Shown here piece after piece: positions 52,393 through 61,730 of a stretch of 64,000 bases of DNA. Origin of the DNA: Streptomyces sp. CC208A (GTDB lineage: Bacteria > Actinomycetota > Actinomycetes > Streptomycetales > Streptomycetaceae). Each line of letters opens with the position of its first letter. The first letter of the stretch is position 1. The notes under the pieces are model-generated. The model was not told the DNA's origin, made no database searches, and saw nothing but the letters and a program-made list of their open reading frames with translations. The translations under genes and the position numbers were made by a program. Location of the stretch: the NCBI RefSeq assembly GCF_030010625.1, contig NZ_JASCXN010000004.1, positions 124,001 to 188,000 of the forward strand, given 5' to 3'.

Positions 52393-53751
52393 TCAGCCGA
52401 GGAGGACCACGTCCAGCTCCTCCCCCGGCTCCGCCCCGTCCCGCTCCTCCGGGACGACGAGCAGGCAGTCCGCGTGGGCGAGGGCCGCGATCAGGTGGGA
52501 GCCGGCACCGCCCACGGGGGTGACGGTGCCGGACTCGGCGTCGTACGTCCCCCGGAGGTACTGGCGGCGGCCGGGCGGGGAGGAGAGGGGGGCGTCGGCC
52601 TTCAGGGTGGCGCGGACGACCGGGCGGTGCAGGTCCTCCAGGCCCATCAGGGCACGGATCGCGGGGCGGACGAAGAGCTCGAAGGAGACGTACGAGGAGA
52701 CCGGGTTGCCCGGCAGGGCGAGGAGCGGGATCTGCTCGGCGCCGATCGCGCCGAAGCCCTGCGGCTTGCCCGGCTGCATGGCCAGCTTGCGGAAGTCGAC
52801 CTGCCCGTCGGCGGTCAGGGCCTCCTTCACCACGTCGTAGGCGCCGACGCTGACGCCGCCGGTGGTGACGATCAGGTCGGCCCGGATGAGCTGGTCCTCG
52901 ATGGTGGAGCGCAGGGACTCGGCGTCGTCGGCGACCGCGCCGACCCGGTAGGCCAGGGCGCCCGCGTCCCGGGCGGCGGCGGCGAGCGCGAAGCTGTTGG
53001 AGTCGTGGATCTGGCCGGGGCCCAGCTCCTCGCCGGGCTGGACGAGCTCGCTGCCGGTGGAGAGGACCACCACGCGGGGGCGCGGCCGGACCCGCACCGT
53101 GCCCCGGCCGATGGCCGCGAGCAGCCCGAGCTGCGGCGGCCCGAGGACCGTGCCCGCCGCGAGGGCGAGCTCCCCGGCCCGTACGTCGCTGCCGGCCCGG
53201 CGGACGTGGGCGCCGGCCTCCGCCGCGCGGTGCACCCGTACTTCTCCGGCGGCGCCCTCCGGGGCGGCGCTCGCGGCCCGCATGCCGGTGGCGGCGCCCT
53301 CGCCCGTGCCGCCGTCGGTCCACTCGATGGGGACGACGGCCTCGGCGCCGGGCGGGAGCGGGGCGCCGGTCATGATCCGGGCGGCCTGGCCGGGGCCGAC
53401 CTCGGGCAGCCCGCCCGCGCCCGCGGCGACGTCGCCGATGACGGTGAGGACGGCGGGGAACTCCTCGGTCGCGCCGGTGACGTCGGCGACCCGGACCGCG
53501 TACCCGTCCATGGAGCTGTTGTCGAACGGCGGCAGCGCTGCCGGCACCGTCACGTCCTCGACCAGGACGCAGCCCTGCGCGTCGAGCAGCTGGAGCTCGA
53601 TCGGGTCGAGCGGGCGGACGGTGGCCAGGATGTCGGCCAGGTGCTCGTCGACCGACCACAGGCCACGGGCCGGTCCCGCGCAGGGGTCGCCCGGGCCGTG
53701 ACCGTGGTCGTGGCCACGGGGGGCCTCGGACGGTGCCGTGTCGCTGCTCAA
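52393..53751 (-). CDS. glp: Gephyrin-like molybdotransferase Glp (MoeA family)
   Basis: A 452-residue MoeA homologue. After a disordered His/Gly/Pro-rich N-terminus (RGHDHGHGPGD), MoeA domains begin at WSVDEHLADIL, with LPPFDNSSMDGYAVR, a middle domain (LSTGSELVQPGEEL), TTGGVSVGAYD and a final small domain with LPGNPVSSYV. MoeA inserts molybdate; in Corynebacterium its paralogue Glp binds FtsZ and the membrane receptor GlpR, encoded four genes downstream here. The TTG start directly follows the galU stop (five bases), with GGAG ten bases before it; no ATG or GTG is better placed. Confidence 0.88.
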   Translation of the reverse strand: MSSDTAPSEAPRGHDHGHGPGDPCAGPARGLWSVDEHLADILATVRPLDPIELQLLDAQGCVLVEDVTVPAALPPFDNSSMDGYAVRVADVTGATEEFPAVLTVIGDVAAGAGGLPEVGPGQAARIMTGAPLPPGAEAVVPIEWTDGGTGEGAATGMRAASAAPEGAAGEVRVHRAAEAGAHVRRAGSDVRAGELALAAGTVLGPPQLGLLAAIGRGTVRVRPRPRVVVLSTGSELVQPGEELGPGQIHDSNSFALAAAARDAGALAYRVGAVADDAESLRSTIEDQLIRADLIVTTGGVSVGAYDVVKEALTADGQVDFRKLAMQPGKPQGFGAIGAEQIPLLALPGNPVSSYVSFELFVRPAIRALMGLEDLHRPVVRATLKADAPLSSPPGRRQYLRGTYDAESGTVTPVGGAGSHLIAALAHADCLLVVPEERDGAEPGEELDVVLLG

Positions 53752-53755
53752 GGTC

Positions 53756-54667
53756 CTACATCTCCTCGCTGACGTATCTCCGGAGCCAGGCCCGGAAGTC
53801 CGGTCCCAGATCTTCACGTTCGCACGCGAGTCTGACAATGGCACGCAGATAGTCGCCGCGGTCCCCGGTGTCATAGCGGCGTCCCTTGAAGACGACGCCG
53901 TGCACCGGCCCGCCGAGCTTCTCGTCGCCCGCCAGCTTCTGCAGGGCGTCGGTCAGCTGGATCTCGCCGCCCCGGCCCGGCTCGGTCTCCCGGAGCGTGC
54001 CGAAGACCGCCGGGTCGAGCACATAGCGGCCGATGATCGCGTAGTTGCTGGGTGCCTCGGCCGGCTCCGGCTTCTCCACCAGGTCCGTCACCCGCACCAC
54101 GTCGCCGTCGACGGTCGCCTCGACCGCCGCGCAGCCGTAGAGGTGGATCTGCGAGGGCTCGACCTCCATCAGCGCGATCACGCTGCCGCCCTCGCGCTCC
54201 TGGACCTCGACCATCCGCGCGAGGAGGGGGTCGCGCGGATCGATCAGGTCGTCGCCGAGGAGGACCGCGAAGGGCCGGTCGCCGACGTGCGGGGCCGCGC
54301 ACAGCACCGCGTGCCCGAGGCCGCGGGGGGCGCCCTGGCGCACGTAGTGCATGGTGGCGAGGTCGCTGGACTCCTGGACCTTGGAGAGGCGCTCGTCGTC
54401 GCCCTTGCGGCTCAGCGCCTCCTCCAGCTCGTAGTTCCGGTCGAAGTGGTCCTCCAGGGGGCGCTTGTTCCGACCGGTGATCATGAGCACGTCGGAGAGC
54501 CCGGCGGCGGCGGCCTCCTCGACGACGTACTGGATCGCCGGCTTGTCGACGACCGGCAGCATCTCCTTCGGGGTCGCCTTGGTCGCCGGGAGGAAGCGGG
54601 TGCCCAGACCGGCGGCCGGGATGACAGCCTTGCTGATCCGGCCGGGCCGGGGGGACTGCTGATTCAT
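53756..54667 (-). CDS. galU: UTP--glucose-1-phosphate uridylyltransferase
   Basis: A 303-residue nucleotidyltransferase that makes UDP-glucose for wall and glycan synthesis. The signature AAGLGTRFLPATK lies at about 18-30, followed by KEMLPVVDKPAIQYVVEEA, LGDDLI (metal-binding Asp), LVEKP at about 198 and GGEIQLTD. It begins 94 bases from the divergent 5-formyltetrahydrofolate cyclo-ligase gene and heads the glp-moaC-mog-rimJ run. Confidence 0.95.
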   Translation of the reverse strand: MNQQSPRPGRISKAVIPAAGLGTRFLPATKATPKEMLPVVDKPAIQYVVEEAAAAGLSDVLMITGRNKRPLEDHFDRNYELEEALSRKGDDERLSKVQESSDLATMHYVRQGAPRGLGHAVLCAAPHVGDRPFAVLLGDDLIDPRDPLLARMVEVQEREGGSVIALMEVEPSQIHLYGCAAVEATVDGDVVRVTDLVEKPEPAEAPSNYAIIGRYVLDPAVFGTLRETEPGRGGEIQLTDALQKLAGDEKLGGPVHGVVFKGRRYDTGDRGDYLRAIVRLACEREDLGPDFRAWLRRYVSEEM

Positions 54668-54761
54668 ACGGGCACCTTATCCGCTGGGGAATGAGAGAAA
54701 GATGGGGTTCCGATTAACTTTCGCCGCATAAAGACGATTACGAGAGGTTCCTGAGCTCCCC

Positions 54762-55385
54762 GTGCAGAAAGAGAGTCCTGATTTGTCCGAAAAGGCACTG
54801 CTGCGCCGCCGCCTCCTCGACGCCCGCGCCGCGCTCTCCCCCGACGCCCTCGCCCGGACCGCGCGGGCCCTGGCCGAGGCCGGCCTCGGGCTGCCCGAAC
54901 TGGCCGGTGCCGCCACCGTCGCCGCGTACGTCTCGGTCGGCCGTGAGCCCGGCACGCGCGTGCTGCTCGACGCCCTCCACGCGCGCGGGGTACGGGTCCT
55001 GCTGCCGGTGCTGCTGCCCGACAACGACCTGGACTGGGCCGCGTACGAGGGGAGGGAGGCGCTGGCGAAGGCCGGCCGCGGCCTCCTCGAACCGACGGGC
55101 CCGCGGCTCGGCCCGGACGCCGTGTGCACGGCGGACGCGGTGCTGCTGCCGGGCCTCGCGGTGGACGCGCGCGGCATGCGGCTCGGCCGGGGCGGCGGCT
55201 CGTACGACCGGGTCCTCGCCCGGCTCGCCCGCTCCGGGAAGGACCCGGCCCTGGTGGTGCTCCTCTACGCGGACGAGGTGGTCGCGCGGGTCCCTGAGGA
55301 ACCGCACGACCACCCCGTGCACGCGGTGGTCACCCCGGACGGGGTGGCCCGTTTTCGCCGTCCCAAGGACAGCCGGCCGTCCTGA
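54762..55385 (+). CDS. 5-formyltetrahydrofolate cyclo-ligase
   Basis: A 207-residue enzyme that converts 5-formyl-THF to 5,10-methenyl-THF with ATP. Family motifs present: KALLRRRLLDARAALSP at the N-terminus, VAAYVSVGREPGT, and the strongest, LLPGLAVDARGMRLGRGGGSYDR (about 129-151). GTG start used; a TTG seven codons later with GAGAG upstream is an alternative. Convergent with the acylase gene; six bases separate the stops. Confidence 0.9.
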   Translation: MQKESPDLSEKALLRRRLLDARAALSPDALARTARALAEAGLGLPELAGAATVAAYVSVGREPGTRVLLDALHARGVRVLLPVLLPDNDLDWAAYEGREALAKAGRGLLEPTGPRLGPDAVCTADAVLLPGLAVDARGMRLGRGGGSYDRVLARLARSGKDPALVVLLYADEVVARVPEEPHDHPVHAVVTPDGVARFRRPKDSRPS

Positions 55386-55391
55386 GGGCCG

Positions 55392-58136
55392 TCACGGCCT
55401 GAGCGTCAGCGTGTCCTTCGCCGCCGCGTCGACCGCCGCCTTCCCGTAGGCCCAGTCGTACAGCTCGCCCTGGGCCCAGGCGTCCGTCTGGTCGGTGTAG
55501 TTGTCGTGGAAGGCGTGGCCGGAGGCGCCGGTCAGGTTGATCCACCGGGACTTGTCCCAGTCGCCGACGTTGACGACCATCCGCATCGACGGCACCCAGA
55601 CGACCTCGTAGCCGCCGGCCGCGTTCCAGCCGGTGGCGTCGACGGCCGCCTCGCCGCCGCCGAGGTTCCACGGGCCGCGGTTGAGCAGCCGCTGGACCAC
55701 ACCGGGACCGGCGGTGCCGAGGGTCTGGTTCTTCAGGGTCAGCTGGTGCAGCCGGCCCCAGCTCCAGGTGGAGACGTCCTTGCCGAGCTTGGCGGTCAGC
55801 TCCCAGCGGGCGTCCTTCATGGCCCGGGCGAGCAGCTGGTCACGGGTCTCGGCGGCCGGGTCGGTGCGGGTGGCGGGGGTCTTCCACCACTCGCTCTTCT
55901 CCTGCTTGAGGAGCGGGCGGACCACCTCGTACCAGCGGTCGCCGCCGTCCGGCTGGGCCGAGTCGGCGTCGCGCTCACCGCACTCGCGGACCAGCTTGTT
56001 CTGCTCGTCGACCGGGCCGGTGGCGTCGGCCGGGCGCACGTTGACGCAGTCGCCCTCGGCGCGCACCTCCTTCGGCAGCTTGTCGCCGAAGGCGAGCTTG
56101 AGGACGTTGCGCCAGACCGCGTTGAAGTACGCGGCGGCGGCCGAGTCGGGCTCCTGCGTGTAGTCCCAGCCTTCCAGGAGCTTCTGCGCCTCGCGGACGT
56201 GCGGGTCGGAGATGTCGATCTTCAGCAGGAGCGGGTTGAGCAGGGTCGCGATCTCGCTGCGGTTGTCGGTCTGCATGGTCCGCATGTCGTCCGGCGAGAT
56301 CTTGCCGCCGTCCTTGGTCTTCGACTCGATGAGGTCGTTGATCCGCTGGCTGCGCGAGCCGTAGCCCCAGTCCTTGGTGAGCAGGTCGCGGTACTGCTTC
56401 GGGGAGATCACGGCCTGGTTGGCGGTGACGATGTAGCCGCGGTCCGGGTTGTACTCGTACGGCAGCCGCTCGAAGGGGATGTAGCCCTTCCACCGGTACG
56501 AGGAGTCCCAGCCGGGCGCGGGCAGGGTGCCGTCGCCCTTGGCGCGCCGCGGGATCTTGCCCGGGGACTGGTAGCCGATGTTGCCCTCGGTGTCGGCGTA
56601 GATCAGGTTCTGCGAGGGGACCTCGAAGTTCTTCGCGGCGGCCCGGAACTGCGCGAAGTTCTGGGCGCGGTCGATCGCGAAGATCGCGTCCATGGACTTT
56701 CCGGGCTGGAGGGCGGTCCACTGCAGGGAGACGCCGTAGCCGGTGGAGCGGTCGGGGGCGGAGTTGCCGACGGGGGCCTTCTGGCCGACCTTCTCCAGTT
56801 CGGAGGAGCGGTCGGAGAGGAGCGGACCGTGGTCGGTGGAGCGGATGGTGATGGTCCGGTCCCGGCCGCCGGCGACCTTGATGGTCTCCTCGCGGGTGTC
56901 GAAGGGCTTGACCTTGCCGTCGACGAGGTAGCCCTCGGGGCTGATCTTCTCCAGGTAGAGGTCGGTGACGTCGGCGCCGAGGTTGGTGAGGCCCCAGGCG
57001 ATGGAGTCGTTGTGGCCGATGATCACACCGGGCGTGCCGGAGAAGGTGTAGCCGGCGACGTCGTAGCGGCAGGTCGCCGAGACGGAGCGGCAGTGCAGGC
57101 CCATCTGGTACCAGAGGGACGGCAGCATCGGCGCGAGGTGCGGGTCGTTGGCGAGCAGCGGCTTGCCGGAGGTGGTGAGGTTCCCGGCGACCACCCAGGA
57201 GTTGGAGCCGATGCCGTTGCCGTTGGGGCCGAGGAGCGAGGGGACGCCGTCGAGGACGTCGGAGAGGCTCGACAGGGCGGCGAGCTGGGCACTCGCGCCT
57301 GAGCCCGGGCTTCCCTCACCGCTCCGGCCGTCCTCGCCGCTCTGGCCGTCCCGGCCCTCCTGGCCGGCCTTCGGGTCGAACTTCCTGGTGACCGGGTCGA
57401 CCGTGCCGCGGTCGACGATCGGCTGGTGGAGCTCGTACGGGTACTCCGGGTACAGCTGCTTGATCTGGGCCGGGGTCAGCCGGCTGGTGAGCAGGGAGCG
57501 GTCGATCTCGTCCTGCATGTTGCCGCGCAGGTCCCAGGCCATTGCCTTGAGCCAGGCGACCGAGTCGACCGGCGTCCACGGCTCGATCGTGTAGTCGTGG
57601 CTGAGGGTGAGGGCCGCGTACTCGACGGAGACGTCCTTCGGGGCCCGGTCCTTCAGGTAGGCGTTGACGCCCTCCGCGTACGCCTGGAGGTACTTCTTCG
57701 TCTCCGGGGTCAGGACCTTGTCGTACTCCTGCTGCGCGACCTGGCGCCAGCCGAGGGTGCGCAGGAAGGCGTCGGTGTCGACCTGACTGTCGCCGAACAT
57801 CTCGGAGAGGCGGCCGGCGGTGAGGTGGCGGCGGACGTCCATCTCGTAGAAGCGGTCCTGCGCCTGGACGTAGCCCTGGGCGCGGAAGAGGTCGGTCTCG
57901 GTGTCCGCGTAGATCTGCGGGATGCCGTGGGCGTCCCGCTTGACCTCGACGTCGCCGGAGAGGGCGTCGAGCCGGACCTCGCCGGTGGTCTGCGGGAACG
58001 AGGCCCGGACGGTGCCGACTCCCCACCAGCCGCCGAAGCCGACGGCCCCGACCAGCGCGAGGACCAGGAGCAGGACGATCAGGCGGGCGCGCCTGCCTTT
58101 CTTCTTGGCGGGGGGCGCGGTCGTGTTGGAGGGCAT
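55392..58136 (-). CDS. Penicillin acylase family N-terminal nucleophile amidase
   Basis: A 914-residue secreted or membrane-anchored proenzyme. A helix at about 17-38 (RLIVLLLVLALVGAVGFGGW) anchors or exports it. The alpha chain (YAEGVNAYL, LSHDYTIEPW) is followed by a 38-residue Gly/Ser/Glu-rich spacer that ends before Ser311 of GSNSWVV, the autocatalytic cleavage site and nucleophile. The beta chain carries NDPHLAPMLPSLWYQ, GHNDSIAWGLTN and FSIDRAQN-type regions. The family hydrolyses acyl amides such as penicillins or acyl homoserine lactones; the substrate here is unknown. AAGGA lies five bases before the ATG. Confidence 0.92.
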   Translation of the reverse strand: MPSNTTAPPAKKKGRRARLIVLLLVLALVGAVGFGGWWGVGTVRASFPQTTGEVRLDALSGDVEVKRDAHGIPQIYADTETDLFRAQGYVQAQDRFYEMDVRRHLTAGRLSEMFGDSQVDTDAFLRTLGWRQVAQQEYDKVLTPETKKYLQAYAEGVNAYLKDRAPKDVSVEYAALTLSHDYTIEPWTPVDSVAWLKAMAWDLRGNMQDEIDRSLLTSRLTPAQIKQLYPEYPYELHQPIVDRGTVDPVTRKFDPKAGQEGRDGQSGEDGRSGEGSPGSGASAQLAALSSLSDVLDGVPSLLGPNGNGIGSNSWVVAGNLTTSGKPLLANDPHLAPMLPSLWYQMGLHCRSVSATCRYDVAGYTFSGTPGVIIGHNDSIAWGLTNLGADVTDLYLEKISPEGYLVDGKVKPFDTREETIKVAGGRDRTITIRSTDHGPLLSDRSSELEKVGQKAPVGNSAPDRSTGYGVSLQWTALQPGKSMDAIFAIDRAQNFAQFRAAAKNFEVPSQNLIYADTEGNIGYQSPGKIPRRAKGDGTLPAPGWDSSYRWKGYIPFERLPYEYNPDRGYIVTANQAVISPKQYRDLLTKDWGYGSRSQRINDLIESKTKDGGKISPDDMRTMQTDNRSEIATLLNPLLLKIDISDPHVREAQKLLEGWDYTQEPDSAAAAYFNAVWRNVLKLAFGDKLPKEVRAEGDCVNVRPADATGPVDEQNKLVRECGERDADSAQPDGGDRWYEVVRPLLKQEKSEWWKTPATRTDPAAETRDQLLARAMKDARWELTAKLGKDVSTWSWGRLHQLTLKNQTLGTAGPGVVQRLLNRGPWNLGGGEAAVDATGWNAAGGYEVVWVPSMRMVVNVGDWDKSRWINLTGASGHAFHDNYTDQTDAWAQGELYDWAYGKAAVDAAAKDTLTLRP

Positions 58137-58375
58137 CGCTGTCCTTCGAGGGGCAGGGTGGTCCTGGAGTACGGGAGCAACCATAGGCGCAGCGTCCGAG
58201 CGCCCTGGACTCGGTGTCAGGTCGGTATCGGGAGGGGGTTGCGCCCAGGGACGTGCGGGAGGGGCTCCGGAACGCAAAGAAGGCGTCAAGAAAGCGTTAA
58301 AGATTAGGTAAGGTAACGAAGTACCGTCCGCCGGCTGAACGATCCGGCGCGGCCGCGAGGGGAAGGAACGGCGCA

Positions 58376-59941
58376 CTGACTGTCCACCAGCTCAACGAAC
58401 TCCTGCTGATCAGCTCGCTGGTGCTGCTGATCGCGGTCGCCGCCGTGCGGATCTCCTCCCGGAGCGGGCTCCCCAGCCTTCTGCTCTACCTCGGCATCGG
58501 CGTCGCCATCGGACAGGACGGCATCGGGGGCGTCGCCTTCGACAACGCCGAACTCACCCAGGTCATCGGCTACGCGGCCCTCGTCGTCATCCTCGCCGAA
58601 GGTGGTCTCGGCACGCAGTGGAAGGAGATCAGGCCCGCCCTGCCCGCCGCGGCCGTCCTCTCCACCCTCGGCATCGCCGTCAGCGTCGGCATCACCGCCG
58701 CCGGCGCCCACTACCTCGTCGGCCTGGAGTGGCGGCAGGCACTGATCATCGGCGCCGTCGTCTCCTCCACCGACGCCGCCGCCGTCTTCTCCGTGCTGCG
58801 CAAGGTGCCGCTGCCGCCCCGGGTCACCGGCGTCCTCGAAGCCGAGTCCGGCTTCAACGACGCCCCCGTCGTCATCCTCGTCGTCTCCTTCTCCACCGCG
58901 GGACCCGTCGACGCCTGGTACCTCCTGATCGGCAAGATCGCCCTGCAGCTCGCCATCGGCGCCGCCGTCGGCCTCGCGGTCGGCTTCGTCGGCTCGTACG
59001 GGCTCAAGCACATCGCCCTGCCCGCCTCCGGCCTCTACCCGATCGCCGTCATGGCCATCGCCGTCACCGCCTACGCGGCCGGCGCGCTCGCCCACGGCTC
59101 CGGCTTCCTCGCCGTCTACCTGGCCTCGATGGTCCTCGGCAACGCCAAGCTGCCGCACTCCCCCGCCAACCGCGGCTTCGCCGAGGGACTCGGCTGGATC
59201 GCCCAGATCGGCATGTTCGTCCTCCTCGGCCTGCTCGTCACCCCGCACGAGCTCGTCCACGACTTCTGGCCGGCCGTCGTCATCGGCCTCGTCCTGACGA
59301 CGGTGGCCCGGCCCACGGAGGTCCTGGTCAGCCTGCTGCCCTTCCGCATCCCCTGGCAGGAGCAGGCCCTCATGTCCTGGGCCGGCCTGCGCGGAGCCGT
59401 CCCCATCATCCTCGCCACCATCCCGATGGTGGGACAGATCGAGGGCAGCGAACGGATCTTCAACATCGTCTTCGTCCTGGTCGTCGTCTACACCCTCGTC
59501 CAGGGCCCGACCCTCCCCTGGCTCGCCCGGGCCCTCAAGCTCGGCGACTCCGCCGAGGCCGCCGACCTCGGCGTCGAGTCCGCCCCGCTGGAACGGCTCC
59601 GCGGCCACCTGCTCTCCGTCGCCGTCCCCGACGGCTCCCGGATGCACGGCGTCGAGGTCGCCGAGCTGCGCCTCCCGGCCGGAGCCGCCGTCACCCTCGT
59701 CGTACGGGACGGCACCAGCTTCGTCCCCGGCCCGGCGACCGTGCTGCGCAAGGGCGACGAGCTGCTGGTCGTCGCCACCGACCCGGTACGCGACGCCACC
59801 GAGCGCCGGCTGCGCGCGGTCGGCCAGGGCGGCAAGCTCGCGGGCTGGCTCGGCACGGGCGACGGACGGGAGGCGGTCGCGACCACCCCGGCCCGCTTCC
59901 GCCTGCCGGGTGCGGGCAGGCGGAAGAAAACCTCCCACTGA
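58376..59941 (+). CDS. Cation/proton antiporter (NhaP/CPA type) with TrkA_C domain, probable CTG start
   Basis: A 521-residue antiporter of about 12 membrane helices. GLPSLLLYLGIGVAIG, SSTDAAAVFSVLR (the Asp pair site region, about 132-144), ESGFNDAPVVILV and WAGLRGAVPIILAT are standard CPA1/potassium-proton antiporter motifs. After about residue 405 a TrkA_C-like domain follows (LLSVAVPDGSRMHGVEVAELRLP), suggesting nucleotide or ion gating. GGAAGGA lies eight bases before a CTG whose frame adds LTVHQLNELLLISSL and completes the first helix; the next in-frame GTG would cut into it. Confidence 0.88.
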   Translation: MTVHQLNELLLISSLVLLIAVAAVRISSRSGLPSLLLYLGIGVAIGQDGIGGVAFDNAELTQVIGYAALVVILAEGGLGTQWKEIRPALPAAAVLSTLGIAVSVGITAAGAHYLVGLEWRQALIIGAVVSSTDAAAVFSVLRKVPLPPRVTGVLEAESGFNDAPVVILVVSFSTAGPVDAWYLLIGKIALQLAIGAAVGLAVGFVGSYGLKHIALPASGLYPIAVMAIAVTAYAAGALAHGSGFLAVYLASMVLGNAKLPHSPANRGFAEGLGWIAQIGMFVLLGLLVTPHELVHDFWPAVVIGLVLTTVARPTEVLVSLLPFRIPWQEQALMSWAGLRGAVPIILATIPMVGQIEGSERIFNIVFVLVVVYTLVQGPTLPWLARALKLGDSAEAADLGVESAPLERLRGHLLSVAVPDGSRMHGVEVAELRLPAGAAVTLVVRDGTSFVPGPATVLRKGDELLVVATDPVRDATERRLRAVGQGGKLAGWLGTGDGREAVATTPARFRLPGAGRRKKTSH

Positions 59942-60223
59942 TCTCCTGGGCCTCGGCATTGTTCCTCGGCATTATTTCGGGGCCGGAGGTGTTCCCCCAG
60001 TGGAATCACAGGCGGGAACCCGCTCCTCCCTGTACCATGAAGGCACACTTGATCGAACCAACTCTGCCTGACGCAGAGCTGGCGCGACCGTATGGCGGCC
60101 GCGCGCCCCCTCCCGCAGCGGGGGCCCGCCGGTATCTACCGCAGTTCCGCGCAAGAGGACAGCTCTCGGCGAGACCGGCACCACCGTGCCCGCGCGCTAC
60201 CAGGCGGCAGAAAGGCAAGGACC

Positions 60224-61510
60224 GTGGCGTCCACGGTCGTCTCCGGGAAGCGGCCCGGCTACGGGCAGCTGCTGCGCACCCCCGGTGCGCTCTCGTTCCT
60301 GATTCCGGGCTTCGCCGCCCGGCAGCCCTTCGCGATGCTCACCATCGGCATCGTCCTGCTGGTCCAGCACACCACCGGTTCCTACGGCAGCGCCGGCGCC
60401 GTCGCCGCCGTCACCGGCGTCTCCATGGCGCTCTTCGCCCCGCAGAGCGGCAAGCTCGCCGACCGCTTCGGCCAGCGGGCCGTCCTCGTCCCGGGCGTGA
60501 TCGTCCACGCCGCCGCGGTCTCCCTGCTCGTCGCGCTCGCGCTGGCCGGCGCCCCGCTGTGGGCGCTGTTCCTGGCCGCCGTGCCCGCCGGCGCGTCCGT
60601 GCCGCAGGTCGGTCCCATGGTCCGGGCCCGCTGGGCCGCCAAGCTCGACGGCAGCCCGCTGATGCCGACCGCCGCGGCCTTCGAGTCCGTCACCGACGAG
60701 TTCACCTTCGTCGTCGGCCCGGTCCTCGCGACCGCGCTGTGCACCGGCGTCCACCCGGCCGCCGGTCTGATCACCGAGGCCGCCCTCACCCTCGTCGGCG
60801 GTCTCTTCTTCGCCGCCCAGCGCGCCACCCAGCCGCCGCACGGCCTGCTCGCCGCCGTCGGCCGGGCCGACGCCGAACCGCGCCGCTCCGCGCTCTCCAT
60901 CCCCGGCGTCCGCGTCCTGATCGTCGCCTTCCTCGGCATCGGCGCCGTCTTCGGCGGCATGCAGGTCTCGCTCACCGCCTTCACCGAGGAGATCGGCAAC
61001 CCCGGCGCCAACGGCCTGCTGTACGGCGTCTTCGCGGCCGGCAACATGCTCGCCGGCATCGCCATGGGCGCCGTCACCTGGAAGACCGGCCCCCGCCGCC
61101 GCCTGGTCCTGGGCTACGCCGGCCTCACCGTCGCCGCCTCCCTGCTGTGGACCGCGCACTCGGTGGTGCTGCTCGGCGCCCTCGGCCTCGTCGTCGGCCT
61201 GTGCATCGCCCCGGCCCTGATCACCGGCTACACCATCGTGGAGACCCTGGTCCCGGCCTCCGCCCGGACCGAGGCGTTCACCTGGCTCACCGGCGCCGTC
61301 GCCCTCGGCCAGGCCATGGCCGTCACGGTCGCCGGCCGGCTCGCCGACGCCCACGGCTCCGCCGCCGGGTTCCTCGTCCCGGCCGCCGGCACCGCGCTCG
61401 CCTTCGTCACCCTCGTCGCCCTGCGTTCGCGACTGCGGCCGGCGCGCGCGACCCGTACGGTCGCGCGCGGCACGGTCGACCGCGGTCTCGTCGCGGCCAC
61501 TGAGATGTGA
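60224..61510 (+). CDS. MFS transporter
   Basis: A 428-residue major facilitator superfamily protein with about 12 helices. The loop between helices 2 and 3, SGKLADRFGQRAVLV, matches the MFS motif GxLaDrxGrr; a second partial copy (GAVTWKTGPRRRLVL) lies after helix 8. GTG start follows AAAGG by eight bases; upstream in-frame starts give an Arg-rich extension unlike the family. The substrate is unknown. Confidence 0.88.
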   Translation: MASTVVSGKRPGYGQLLRTPGALSFLIPGFAARQPFAMLTIGIVLLVQHTTGSYGSAGAVAAVTGVSMALFAPQSGKLADRFGQRAVLVPGVIVHAAAVSLLVALALAGAPLWALFLAAVPAGASVPQVGPMVRARWAAKLDGSPLMPTAAAFESVTDEFTFVVGPVLATALCTGVHPAAGLITEAALTLVGGLFFAAQRATQPPHGLLAAVGRADAEPRRSALSIPGVRVLIVAFLGIGAVFGGMQVSLTAFTEEIGNPGANGLLYGVFAAGNMLAGIAMGAVTWKTGPRRRLVLGYAGLTVAASLLWTAHSVVLLGALGLVVGLCIAPALITGYTIVETLVPASARTEAFTWLTGAVALGQAMAVTVAGRLADAHGSAAGFLVPAAGTALAFVTLVALRSRLRPARATRTVARGTVDRGLVAATEM

Positions 61511-61692
61511 CGCCTTCTCCTTCCGCCTCTTCAACACCGGCGGAATGCGTCACTGCGACTCCTCCGCCTACGATGAGGCGGCTTCTCACTCGAGCCCGGA
61601 AACTTCCGTGACGGCCAAGCCCTGACCGCTGCCGAGGCAGGTGACGAATCTTACTCCGATCGGGCCCCGGAAACCGTTAACATGGAAAATCG

Positions 61693-61719
61693 TTAGCACT
61701 CATCGAGTGAGAGTGCCAG
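61693..61719 (+). promoter_or_regulatory. CIRCE-like HrcA operator
   Basis: TTAGCACTC, nine bases, then GAGTGCCAG: the left half is identical to the CIRCE consensus TTAGCACTC-N9-GAGTGCTAA, the right half matches 7 of 9, and the spacing is exact. It lies 11 bases before the start of the FmdB-type gene, overlapping the probable ribosome site. HrcA repression relieved by heat is expected. Confidence 0.8.
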
Positions 61720-61730
61720 GAGGAAGACTA

